From the NCBI RefSeq assembly GCF_039533685.1, contig NZ_BAAATZ010000025.1, forward strand, positions 192,366 through 256,365: DNA of 64,000 nt, written 5' to 3'. This DNA is from Actinocorallia aurantiaca (GTDB taxonomy: Bacteria; Actinomycetota; Actinomycetes; Streptosporangiales; Streptosporangiaceae). Shown here one piece after another: positions 53,528 to 61,314 of the stretch (position 1 is the first letter of the stretch; each line of letters starts with the position of its first letter). Below the pieces are notes generated by a model. That model was given only the letters and a program-made list of their open reading frames with translations. It made no database searches and had not been told where the DNA came from. Position numbers and translations under genes: made by a program.

Positions 53528-54754
53528 TCACCGCAGCGCCCGGCGCAGCCGCAGCGCGCCCCTGTAGGCCGCGGGGGGCAGCTCCACCCGCAGGGAGGCC
53601 CGGGTCCTGGCCCACCGCCCCCCGGGGTCTCCGGCGGGTTCCGGCAGGCTCTCCGCCCGCGCGACCAGCGCCTCCAGCTCCCGCGCCCAGTCGTTCTCGG
53701 CCTCGGGGTGGAAGTAGTTCTCCGCGCACCACCGCGCGTCCGGGCGGCGGAACCGCCCCTGGACCAGCTCCTCCAGGGTGCCGAGCACCCCGCTGCCCTC
53801 GAAGACCAGGTTGATCATCTGTGCGTTCACCCCGAAGTCCGAGAGCACCAGCAGCGGGACGTCCGCGGCGATCGCCTCCAGGGCGGCGGTCGAGCTGACC
53901 GTCACGAACCCGGCGGCCCGTGCGAGCTGGGCGTGCATCGGCCCGGCGTCGAAGCCCAGCAGCCCGTGCTCGACCGGCAGCTCCCGCCACAGCGTCTCGT
54001 AGTGCAGCTCCTCCCGGTGGGTCTGCTCCTCCCCGACCCTGGCCCGCAGCTTCACCACCACCCGCAGGTCGGGCCGCGACCGCGCCAGCCCGGCCAGCGC
54101 GTACAGAACGCGCTCACGCTCCTCCCGCAGCCCGGGAACCTTGGCCTGGGTGGCGAAGACGACCCGGTCCGGACGACCGGAGCGAAGCGAGGATCGGCCG
54201 GACCCCTCCTCGGGGGCCTGGGGGTCGCCCCCCAGATCGATCCGGTCCCGGGAGTCGCCCCCTGGACCGACCGCGTCGTGCAGGAACGGGAGCGTGGCCC
54301 GCACCACGCGGCCCGGCAGGCCGAGGTCCCGGGCGATCCGGCCGAACTCGGCCGCCTCCCGTCCGCTGTGCACGACAAACAGGTCGGCGGCGGCGCGGAG
54401 CCGCCAGGCCTTCTCGCCGGCGGGCACCGAGATCCCCGGCAGCCCGGTCAGCAGGACCCGGCGCCGGTCCCGCGACACCCAGGGCGACAGCGCCCGCACG
54501 ACCGGGCCGGTGCAGGCCAGCAGCACGGCGTCCGGGTCGTATCCGCGCAGCAGCGCCCGCAGCCGCCGGGCGGTGAGCACCTCGGGGGCCGGTGTGTCGT
54601 CCCGGCCTCCGCTGACCGCGGCGCGGCGCTGCGCGGCCGACGGCGTGATCGGCGAGCGCACCACCACCAGGCGGTGCTCGCCGGGCAGGGTGCGCAGCAG
54701 GGCGGCGGCCCACTTGAGGTAGGAGTCGGAATCGGCGACGGCGAGCAGTCTCAA
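53528..54754 (-). CDS. Putative GT-B glycosyltransferase (DUF6716-like)
   Basis: 408 aa from TTG at 54754, which overlaps the stop of the upstream gene (TTGA). The two-lobed GT-B layout is visible: LRLLAVADSDSYLKWAAALL at the start, VVFATQAKVPG as the interdomain strand, VVVKLRAR, and VTVSSTAALEAIAADVPLLVL as the nucleotide-site helix with the S-S-T motif. Such proteins accompany sialic-acid loci in actinomycetes; the DUF6716 match is by resemblance. No classical HP motif is evident. It forms a two-gene operon with the sialyltransferase-like gene upstream and converges on the neu operon. Confidence 0.75.
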   Translation of the reverse strand: MRLLAVADSDSYLKWAAALLRTLPGEHRLVVVRSPITPSAAQRRAAVSGGRDDTPAPEVLTARRLRALLRGYDPDAVLLACTGPVVRALSPWVSRDRRRVLLTGLPGISVPAGEKAWRLRAAADLFVVHSGREAAEFGRIARDLGLPGRVVRATLPFLHDAVGPGGDSRDRIDLGGDPQAPEEGSGRSSLRSGRPDRVVFATQAKVPGLREERERVLYALAGLARSRPDLRVVVKLRARVGEEQTHREELHYETLWRELPVEHGLLGFDAGPMHAQLARAAGFVTVSSTAALEAIAADVPLLVLSDFGVNAQMINLVFEGSGVLGTLEELVQGRFRRPDARWCAENYFHPEAENDWARELEALVARAESLPEPAGDPGGRWARTRASLRVELPPAAYRGALRLRRALR

Positions 54755-55713
54755 GCGAACTCCGGGCCCAGGACGGAGACGCTGAGGTGGGTGCGCAGCG
54801 CGGGATCGGCCCGTTCGGTCCACCAGGCCGCCGGAACGCCGACGCCCTCGATGCGGGGGCCGGGGCCGTGCAGGACGCGCAGCGACGTGAGGGCGGTGGA
54901 GGGCAGGCTGAGCACCCGGTGCTCCGGGGTGAGGCCGCGCAGGCTCAGCTCCACCGGCAGGTCCCGCTCGACCAGGGTGACCGCGGGGTCCTCGCGCAGC
55001 AGCGCCAGCACCCGCGGGCACTCCCGCCGGTGCGGGTAGTAGGCCACCGGCTCCTCCTCGGTGATCCCGCCGAGCCAGCCCAGGTAGGCGCCCCGGTCGA
55101 CCAGGCCGTTGGCGACCAGGGAGGTGCCCAGCACCACGCACCGGCGCACGGGCGGCGGCTCGTCGGGCAGGGCGCGCAGCCAGGAGAACTCGTGGGAGAT
55201 GACCGGGACGCCTACCCGGCGGGTCCGGGCGAGCAGCTGGGCGGGCACGGGCAGCCCGGTGAAGGCGGTCACCCGGCCCTGGCGGGCGAGCGCGCGCAGC
55301 CGGTGCCCCGCCAGCGCGGAGAAGCCCCGCCTGACCGCTCCCGGCCTGGCCCTGGCCCGCAGCAGCGGCTGCTTCCACGGCCCGCACAGCAGGCCGAGCA
55401 GGTGGAGGGTGGCGAGCCCGTCGTCCAGCAGGACGATCCGCTCCGGCGCCCGGCTCAGCAGCATGCGGCCCTGCGCCCGGCCGGAGAAGGCGTCGCCGAG
55501 CGCCCAGGCGGCGCCGGTCCGCCCGATCCGCTCGGTGAAGGTCAGGGTGGTTTTCGGCGGCAACCCCAACCTGATCGCTTCTCGGGCGGTAGCGTGCAAC
55601 GCGTCCGATCCTGGGCGCACGCGCACCTCGACCGGGCCGAGGAGGCCGGCGTGCCGGGCCTCCAGGGCCGACAGGAGCTGGAGCGGTGACTCCGCCCAGG
55701 CCAGATCAGTCAT
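54751..55713 (-). CDS. Sialyltransferase-like GT-B enzyme (GT52-type features)
   Basis: 320 aa. LAWAESPLQLLSALEA at the N-terminus is the E-S-P-L-Q motif common to GT52-like and related sialyltransferases. The acidic LLDDGLATLHLL motif near residue 96, AYYPHRRE near 225, and SLPSTALTSL near 270 match the DDG, P-H and S-T signatures of the superfamily. It would use a CMP-nonulosonate donor made by the neuA/neuB pair. ATG at 55713 follows AGGTG. Divergent from the sulfatase gene. Confidence 0.78.
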   Translation of the reverse strand: MTDLAWAESPLQLLSALEARHAGLLGPVEVRVRPGSDALHATAREAIRLGLPPKTTLTFTERIGRTGAAWALGDAFSGRAQGRMLLSRAPERIVLLDDGLATLHLLGLLCGPWKQPLLRARARPGAVRRGFSALAGHRLRALARQGRVTAFTGLPVPAQLLARTRRVGVPVISHEFSWLRALPDEPPPVRRCVVLGTSLVANGLVDRGAYLGWLGGITEEEPVAYYPHRRECPRVLALLREDPAVTLVERDLPVELSLRGLTPEHRVLSLPSTALTSLRVLHGPGPRIEGVGVPAAWWTERADPALRTHLSVSVLGPEFA

Positions 55714-55872
55714 TCGCACCTAAAAGTGTCGGATCGCGTCGTGGACTTCCAACCTGGCATTCGCGCGTGAACAGGGGACCAACGGAGGCTGTCGATGCCG
55801 TTTAACAATCTTTGTGCCGTGAGTTGTCGCTAAGCTGCCTCCGGTTCCCCCGCAAACCCCAGGAGTCATCAC

Positions 55873-57417
55873 TTGTCTGACAGGCGCCGCTTCCTGCTCA
55901 GCACGGGCCTCTTGGCGGCCGGTGCGGCAGCCTTCTCCGCATGGCCGAACCGCCCCAGCTCCACGACCGGGTCCCCGTCCGTCCGCGGCACCGGCGTGCA
56001 GGCCCTGCCCGCCCTGTCCCCGCAGGCCGAGGTGCGGGAGCCGGTCGTCGCCGCCGCGCCGAAGCCCGCCGGCCCGGCGGGCAACCTCGCCAAGCGCCCC
56101 AACTTCGTGCTGATCCTCGCCGACGACCTGGGCTTCGGCGAGGTCGGCTGCTACGGCCAGAAGAAGATCAAGACTCCGCGCATCGACCGGATGGCCAAGG
56201 AGGGGCTGCGCTTCACCGACGCCTACGCCCCCGCCCCGGTCTGCGCCCCCTCCCGGGCGTCCCTGCTCACCGGCCTGCACACCGGCCACAGCGCGGTGCG
56301 CCGCAATCCGCCCAAGACGGGCGAGATTCCCCTGGGTGCGAACGAGCCCACGATCGGCGAGATGCTCCAGGCCGCCGGCTACCGCACCGGGCTGTTCGGC
56401 AAGTGGGGCTTCGGCCCGAACTCGGGCAACAACAACACCAACCCCAACGCCCGCGGATTCACCGACTTCTTCGGGTACATGACCCACCACATGGCCAAGC
56501 GGTACTACCCGGAGTTCCTGTGGAACAACGGGCAGCACTACCCGCTCCCCGGCAACAAGGGGGACTCCGGGCCGCTCTACGGGCCCGACCTGATCATGCA
56601 GCGGGCGCTGGCGTTCCTGCGCGACGCCGACCGGCAGGGCCAGCCCTTCCTGCTGACGCTCACCCTGCCGCTGCCGCACGCCCCGTCCGTGACGCGCGCG
56701 CTCGGGCAGTACCGCACCAAGGACTGGCGGCGCCAGGACAAGGCGCACGCCGCCCAGATCACCCAACTCGACACCTATGTCGGGACGCTGCTGGACGAGC
56801 TGCGCAGACTCGGCCTCGCCGACAACACGATCGTGGTCTTCACCTCGGACAACGGTCCGCACGAGGAGGACGGGGTCCAGCACCGGTTCTTCGACTCCAA
56901 CGGCCCGTACCGGGGCGTCAAGCGCAATCTCTACGAGGGCGGCATCCGCGTCCCGTTCATCGTCTGGTCGCCCAAGCTGCTCCGCAAGACCGCCAAGAAG
57001 CGCACCACCCATCCGACGATCCAGTACGACCTGATGGCGACCTTCGCCGACTTCGCGGGGATCAGGGCGCCGAAGAACGACGGCCTCTCCCTGCGGAAGG
57101 TGTGGACGGGGGCCGGGGGCGCGCCCAAGCACGAGTACCTCTACTGGCTGCGGCTGCACGCCGGCTCCACCAGGAGCCACCGGGCCGAGGACCAGGGCAG
57201 GGGCAAGCGCTGCGCCGCGGCGGTACGGTTCGGCGAATGGAAGCTGGTCGGCTTCGCGCCCGGCACCGAGTACTCCACCCCGGGCAAGAAGTGGACCTAC
57301 GAGCTGTACAACCTGAACCAGGACCCGGGGGAGAGGCGCGACCTCGCCAAAGCCCGCCCGGCGCTGGTCAAGCGTGGCGAGCGCTATCTGAAACGATCAT
57401 GGCGACCCCTGGACTAG
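55873..57417 (+). CDS. Tat-exported sulfatase
   Basis: 514 aa. TTG at 55873 has AGGAG about eight bases ahead and opens a twin-arginine-type signal (DRRRFLLSTGLLAAG). The catalytic formylglycine motif is C124-A-P-S-R128 followed by ASLLTG; metal ligands include ADD near 83-85 and TSDNGPH later. Type I sulfatases hydrolyse sulfate esters after Cys is converted to formylglycine by a separate enzyme. The length is normal. The next gene encodes a sulfotransferase, so sulfate may be both put on and removed from a surface glycan. Function on phosphoesters is a less likely alternative. Confidence 0.9.
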   Translation: MSDRRRFLLSTGLLAAGAAAFSAWPNRPSSTTGSPSVRGTGVQALPALSPQAEVREPVVAAAPKPAGPAGNLAKRPNFVLILADDLGFGEVGCYGQKKIKTPRIDRMAKEGLRFTDAYAPAPVCAPSRASLLTGLHTGHSAVRRNPPKTGEIPLGANEPTIGEMLQAAGYRTGLFGKWGFGPNSGNNNTNPNARGFTDFFGYMTHHMAKRYYPEFLWNNGQHYPLPGNKGDSGPLYGPDLIMQRALAFLRDADRQGQPFLLTLTLPLPHAPSVTRALGQYRTKDWRRQDKAHAAQITQLDTYVGTLLDELRRLGLADNTIVVFTSDNGPHEEDGVQHRFFDSNGPYRGVKRNLYEGGIRVPFIVWSPKLLRKTAKKRTTHPTIQYDLMATFADFAGIRAPKNDGLSLRKVWTGAGGAPKHEYLYWLRLHAGSTRSHRAEDQGRGKRCAAAVRFGEWKLVGFAPGTEYSTPGKKWTYELYNLNQDPGERRDLAKARPALVKRGERYLKRSWRPLD

Positions 57418-57534
57418 GATCTGGGTTGCATGATTATCCATTAATATTCGGCAACATTAAGTCATTTTCGTCCAAGTTTGTCCAATGTGTCGCTATCGTC
57501 TCCCGCGAGGCCACACCTACCCGGGACTTGAGAG

Positions 57535-58389
57535 ATGCAGGAAGCACAGCGCAGCACCGCAGTCAAGCGGGCCATCCGCCGCCGTACCGAACACCTCGCC
57601 GAGGCCCTCAGGCCGCCCGGGGTCAAGCCCAAGCGCAAGGTCCTGCTGCCCGACCGCAGCAGCGGCAACCGGCTCGTGCCGTCTCCGGTCTTCGTTCTGT
57701 CGTCCGTCCGCTCGGGTTCCACCCTGCTGCGCGTGCTGCTGAACTCCCACTCCCAGATCCGCGCCCCGCACGAGCTCCACCTCCGGACGCTCGAGGTGCG
57801 GCCCAGCCGGGAGTACACCGAGGGCATCATGGAGGCGCTGGGCCTCAGCCGCAAGGAGCTCGAGCACCTTCTGTGGGACCGCGTCCTGCACCACGAGCTC
57901 GAGCGCAGCGGCAAGCGCATCGTGGTCGACAAGACCCCGGCCAACGCGCTGATCTGGCGCCGCATCTCCTCCGCCTGGCCCCAGGCCCGCTACATCTTCC
58001 TGCAGCGGCACCCGCAGTCCGTCGTCGAGTCCGTCCTCAACCGGCGCAAGGGCGCCGAGAAGGACGCGGTCGTCAAGGAGGTCTTCAACTACGTCAACGG
58101 CGTGGAGCAGGCCCGGCAGCGCCTCAAGGGCCTCGCCGTGCGCTACGAGGACCTCACCGCCGACCCCGAGGTCCAGACCAAGCGGATCTGCGAGTACCTG
58201 GACGTGCCGTGGGAGCCGTCCATGCTCGACTACGGCGCCCAGGACCACGGCCCGATCAAGCCGGTCTTCGGCGACTGGAGCGCCAACATCAAGTCCGGCC
58301 AGGTGCAGAAGGCCCGCCCGCTGCCCGGCGTCGACGAGATCGACCCCCAGCTGCAGGAGATCTGCAAGCTCTGGGGCTACCTCGACTGA
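57535..58389 (+). CDS. PAPS-dependent sulfotransferase-like protein
   Basis: 284 aa. FVLSSVRSGSTLLRVLLNS near residues 53-71 is the 5'-phosphosulfate-binding loop; YIFLQRHPQSVVES near 152-165 is the 3'-phosphate-binding motif, and VRYEDLTADPE follows. The basic N-terminus is cytosolic. It transfers sulfate from PAPS to a hydroxyl or amino group of a sugar or small molecule. The 117-bp upstream gap is unusually AT-rich and probably contains the promoter. Placement between a sulfatase and a GT4 suggests a sulfated envelope glycan. Confidence 0.85.
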   Translation: MQEAQRSTAVKRAIRRRTEHLAEALRPPGVKPKRKVLLPDRSSGNRLVPSPVFVLSSVRSGSTLLRVLLNSHSQIRAPHELHLRTLEVRPSREYTEGIMEALGLSRKELEHLLWDRVLHHELERSGKRIVVDKTPANALIWRRISSAWPQARYIFLQRHPQSVVESVLNRRKGAEKDAVVKEVFNYVNGVEQARQRLKGLAVRYEDLTADPEVQTKRICEYLDVPWEPSMLDYGAQDHGPIKPVFGDWSANIKSGQVQKARPLPGVDEIDPQLQEICKLWGYLD

Positions 58390-58401
58390 CAGCCCACGTC
58401 C

Positions 58402-58469
58402 CTCCGGGGTTCACCCTTCGGACATTCACGCAGGTCAAGATGCCGGTGAATGTCCTGTGAACTCCGGAG
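58402..58469 (+). promoter_or_regulatory. Nested stem-loop covering the ribosome site of the GT4 gene
   Basis: An outer stem pairs 58402-58414 with 58457-58469 (12 Watson-Crick pairs plus one G-U). An inner perfect 9-bp stem pairs 58421-58429 with 58446-58454 around a 16-nt loop. The ribosome site GGAG (58466-58469) of the ATG at 58477 lies in the outer right arm and would be masked. It could instead terminate the upstream sulfotransferase, but it lacks a T-run. Confidence 0.65.
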
Positions 58470-58476
58470 TCGTCGT

Positions 58477-59625
58477 ATGCGGGTCTGTGTCTGCACGGTA
58501 GGTCGCCATCCCGAGGACGCCCGGATCCTGCATCGGCAGATCCGGGCCCTGCTCGACGGCGGCCATCACGTCACCTATCTCGCCCCGTTCCGGGCGCACC
58601 ACGTCGTTCCCTGGCAGGAGCTCACCCCGGTGGACCTGCCCCGCCTGTCCGACCGCCTCCGCGCGCTGCGCCACGCCCGGCGCGCACTCGCCGAGCAGGC
58701 CCCGCACACCGACCTGGTGCTGCTGCACGATCAGGAGCTCGGCCTCGTCGCGCCCCGCCGGGTGCCCGTCGTCCTGGACGGCCCGCCCACCCGGCGCCTC
58801 CCCCGCGGCCTGGACGCCTCCACCTTCACCCCGGTCCCCCGGCGGCCCGCTCGCGCGCCCGACGACCCCCGGGTGGTGCACCTGGGCCGGCTGACCCGGC
58901 GCGGAGGCGCCGAGGAGGTCGTCGAGACGGCCCGCGCCCTCGCCCGGCACGGGCTGGCCACCGAACTGATCGGCCCCGCCGAGGAGCGGGTCCGCCCGAT
59001 GCTGCGCGCCGCCCAGCGGGAGGGCTTCCTGCGCTGGTACGGGTTCGTGCCCAACGACCGGGCGCTGCGCATCGTCTCCGGCGCGACGGCCGGCCTCTCC
59101 CTGACCCGCGAGCCGCACGGGCGGCCTCCGACGAAGGTCCTGGAGTACATGGCCCACGGCGTGCCCGTGGTGTCCTCCCCGGATCCCGCCTCCTCCTTCC
59201 TGCTCGAGGAGACCGGCGCGGGCGTGATCGTCCGGGACCCCGCCTCGGCTGTCCGGGAGATCCTGCGGCTCCGGGAGGCCCCCTCCGAGCGCGCGGAGAT
59301 GGCCCGCCGGGGCCACGAAGCGGCCCGTGCCCGCTTCGACTGGGCCGAGCACGGCCCCGCCTTCGTCGCCCGCCTGGAGGCCCTGGCCGCGGGCCCGCGG
59401 CGGCCCGGACGCTCAGCGCAGATGCGCGAACCGCTGCGCCCAGCCGGCGAACCAGGGGGCGAAGAAGGGATGCTCCTCGGCCAGCGGCATGACGTACACG
59501 ACGGTCTCGGTGTAGTAGCGGCGCTGGAAGTCCGGCGGCATCCGGTCGAGGGTCTGCACGTTGCTCGCCCGGTCCGCGAGCTTGATCGAGACCACCTGCG
59601 GCGGGGCGTCCCTGAGACGCCGTAG
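58477..59625 (+). CDS. GT4-family glycosyltransferase with long antisense-overlapping 3' end
   Basis: 382 aa as read. ATG at 58477 with GGAG eight bases ahead. The GT-B fold is compact: RVCVCTVGRHPEDARIL opens the acceptor lobe; VVHLGRLTRRGGAEEVV, WYGFVPNDRAL and EPHGRPPTKVLEYMAHGVPVVSS form the donor lobe with the E-x7-E-like pair. The family fold is complete by about residue 310 (FDWAEHGPAFVARLEAL). The remaining ~70 residues are read across the opposite-strand HD gene (213-bp overlap) and look non-family-like. Either the tail is a genuine extension or the true stop has been lost. Confidence 0.8.
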   Translation: MRVCVCTVGRHPEDARILHRQIRALLDGGHHVTYLAPFRAHHVVPWQELTPVDLPRLSDRLRALRHARRALAEQAPHTDLVLLHDQELGLVAPRRVPVVLDGPPTRRLPRGLDASTFTPVPRRPARAPDDPRVVHLGRLTRRGGAEEVVETARALARHGLATELIGPAEERVRPMLRAAQREGFLRWYGFVPNDRALRIVSGATAGLSLTREPHGRPPTKVLEYMAHGVPVVSSPDPASSFLLEETGAGVIVRDPASAVREILRLREAPSERAEMARRGHEAARARFDWAEHGPAFVARLEALAAGPRRPGRSAQMREPLRPAGEPGGEEGMLLGQRHDVHDGLGVVAALEVRRHPVEGLHVARPVRELDRDHLRRGVPETP

Positions 59626-60003
59626 GTAACCCACCGTGGCCGCGCGCTTCTCCTTCTTCGAGCGGACGGGCGGCTTGGTCAGCCAGTCGACGTACTCGGC
59701 GATGACCGGGCCGAACTCCGCCTCGACGTCGGCGACCGTCGCCGGGGTGTCCTCCACCACGTCGTGCAGCAGCGCCGCCGCCAGGACGTCCGGGTCGCGT
59801 TCCCCCGCCCCGCGCACCAGGACCTCCAGCGCCTCCAGCAGGTGCTCGGTGTAGGGCGCCCCGGTCGGCCGCGTCTGCGTCCCGTGCCAGCGCGCCGCGG
59901 CCTCCGCGGCCCTCCGGACGGCCGACAGCGCCGGCTCCGGCAGCTCCCGCCGCAGTTCCGGTTCCGCTTCGTCCCAGGTGCGCCAGCTCAGGTAGTCGTC
60001 CAT
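59413..60003 (-). CDS. HD-domain phosphohydrolase resembling the (p)ppGpp hydrolase fold
   Basis: 196 aa. RelA/SpoT-type HD features appear in order: H in PYTEHLLEAL near 54, LLHDVVEDT near 76-84 (the H-D pair and the E-D pair), and SIKLADRASNVQTL near 137-150. It has only the hydrolase region, like MESH1/small alarmone hydrolases, without a synthetase domain. It may remove pyrophosphate from guanosine alarmones in the cytosol; related HD proteins have other substrates. The start is 30 bp from the divergent SRPBCC start. Confidence 0.85.
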   Translation of the reverse strand: MDDYLSWRTWDEAEPELRRELPEPALSAVRRAAEAAARWHGTQTRPTGAPYTEHLLEALEVLVRGAGERDPDVLAAALLHDVVEDTPATVADVEAEFGPVIAEYVDWLTKPPVRSKKEKRAATVGYLRRLRDAPPQVVSIKLADRASNVQTLDRMPPDFQRRYYTETVVYVMPLAEEHPFFAPWFAGWAQRFAHLR

Positions 60004-60033
60004 CCTCCAACGGTAATGCGGGAGGATCGTGCC

Positions 60034-60537
60034 ATGGGAAGCACGCAGAGCACCGAACGGGAGTGGGTGGCCGAGGAGAGCGTCCTCATCGACGCTCCCG
60101 CGGAGAAGGTCTTCGCGGCGGTGTCGGATCCCCGCCGCGCCGCCGAGTGGTCGCCGGAGGTCTTCCACGTCCGGCTGCGGGACTCCCCCGTCGAGGAGGG
60201 CTCCCGGTTCACCGGCTTCAACCGGCGGGGCCCGTTCGTCTGGTTCACCAACTGCGAGGTCACCGCCCACGTGCCGGAGCGGGCGCACGCGTTCCGGGTC
60301 TACAGCTTCGGCATGGACGTCGCCCTGTGGGGGTACAGGGTGGAACCCGTGGGCGGGTCCACCCGGCTCACCGAGTACTGGCACGACCTCCGCCGCGACC
60401 ACTGGTCCGCTGGGCTCGTGTCCCTCATGGGGAGGGTCTTCACCGGGGTCAGGGCGGACCGGCGGGCGGCGCTGAACCGGGAGGGCATGCGCGCCACGCT
60501 GAACCGGATCAAGGCCGCCCTTGAGACACCAGTCTAG
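60034..60537 (+). CDS. SRPBCC-superfamily (START/polyketide cyclase fold) protein
   Basis: 167 aa. The N-terminal strand EESVLIDAPAEKVFAAVSDPRR is the standard SRPBCC opening, followed by strands of the helix-grip cavity (GSRFTGFNRRGPF, STRLTEYWHDL) and the long C-terminal helix. Such proteins bind hydrophobic ligands. GGGAGG precedes the ATG. Its TAG stop lies inside the KstR-type palindrome that precedes the next gene. Ligand unknown; a lipid or sterol-related role is suggested only by that operator. Confidence 0.85.
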   Translation: MGSTQSTEREWVAEESVLIDAPAEKVFAAVSDPRRAAEWSPEVFHVRLRDSPVEEGSRFTGFNRRGPFVWFTNCEVTAHVPERAHAFRVYSFGMDVALWGYRVEPVGGSTRLTEYWHDLRRDHWSAGLVSLMGRVFTGVRADRRAALNREGMRATLNRIKAALETPV

Positions 60538-60548
60538 AACCTGTTCTA
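60535..60548 (+). promoter_or_regulatory. KstR-type operator upstream of the acetoacetate decarboxylase-like gene
   Basis: TAGAACCTGTTCTA is a perfect palindrome with a two-base centre and fits the published KstR motif TnnAACnnGTTnnA. It lies 39 bp ahead of the ATG at 60587 and overlaps a plausible core promoter (TTGAGA at 60521-60526, TCTAAT at 60544-60549 as the -10). KstR is the TetR repressor of cholesterol/steroid catabolism in actinobacteria. No kstR or steroid gene is visible in this window. Confidence 0.6.
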
Positions 60549-60586
60549 ATTCCTTCCGGGGCAGCCGACCGAACAAGAGGAGAACC

Positions 60587-61285
60587 ATGCACCAGGTACT
60601 CGACCGGACCGTCACGATGCCCGTGGAGATCCGCCACGCGCGGGTGGCCTCGGCCATGTTCCCCGTCCCCGCCCGCACCGCGCAGACGATCATCGGCTAC
60701 TCCGGGCTGGACGTGGTCCGGACGCTGCCCTCCCACACGATCTGCTCGCTCGCCTTCATCGAGTACGTCGACGGCGACCTCGGCCCTTACCACGAGTTCG
60801 CCGTCGCCTTCCTGGTCCACCACCCCCGGAGCGTCGACTCCTCCGGTATCGGCGCCTTCATCCACTGGCTGCCCGTCGACGGCGAGTTCACCCTCCAGGC
60901 CGGCCGCCAGATCTGGGGGTTCCCCAAGGTCCTCACCCACCTGCCCATCGACTGGGACGGGCCCCAGCGCTGCGCCATCCACCAGGACGGGGAGCTCGTC
61001 GCCGCGATGTCCGTCAAGCCCGGGCTGCCGATCCCCGACGGCAGCGCGGCCCCGGTGATCGACGCCTACTCCTGCTATGACGGCGTCACCCGCCGCGTGC
61101 CCTGGACCATGCGCCCGTCCGGAGTCCGCATGCGCCCCGGCGGCGGGGTCGTCACCCTCGGGGACCACCCCGCCGCGGACGATCTGCGCAGGCTCGGGCT
61201 GCACCGCGTCCCCGCGCTCTCCAGCACCACCGTCGAGCACCTCGGCATGACCTTCGGAGAGGCCGAGGAGGTCACGACCGCATAA
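60587..61285 (+). CDS. Acetoacetate decarboxylase-family protein
   Basis: 232 aa, ATG at 60587 with AGGAGA ahead. The family's beta-cone fold is suggested by GPYHEFAVAFLVHHP, GEFTLQAGRQIWGFPKVL (with the lysine that forms the Schiff base in true decarboxylases) and the C-terminal ADDLRRLGL region. Not all members decarboxylate acetoacetate; some act on other beta-keto or aldol substrates. The KstR-type box just upstream suggests control by steroid or lipid availability. The HelD-like gene follows 29 bp downstream, so both may be in one transcript. Confidence 0.85.
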   Translation: MHQVLDRTVTMPVEIRHARVASAMFPVPARTAQTIIGYSGLDVVRTLPSHTICSLAFIEYVDGDLGPYHEFAVAFLVHHPRSVDSSGIGAFIHWLPVDGEFTLQAGRQIWGFPKVLTHLPIDWDGPQRCAIHQDGELVAAMSVKPGLPIPDGSAAPVIDAYSCYDGVTRRVPWTMRPSGVRMRPGGGVVTLGDHPAADDLRRLGLHRVPALSSTTVEHLGMTFGEAEEVTTA

Positions 61286-61314
61286 GCTTCTTCTCTTGCG
61301 AGAAGGAGAACCCC

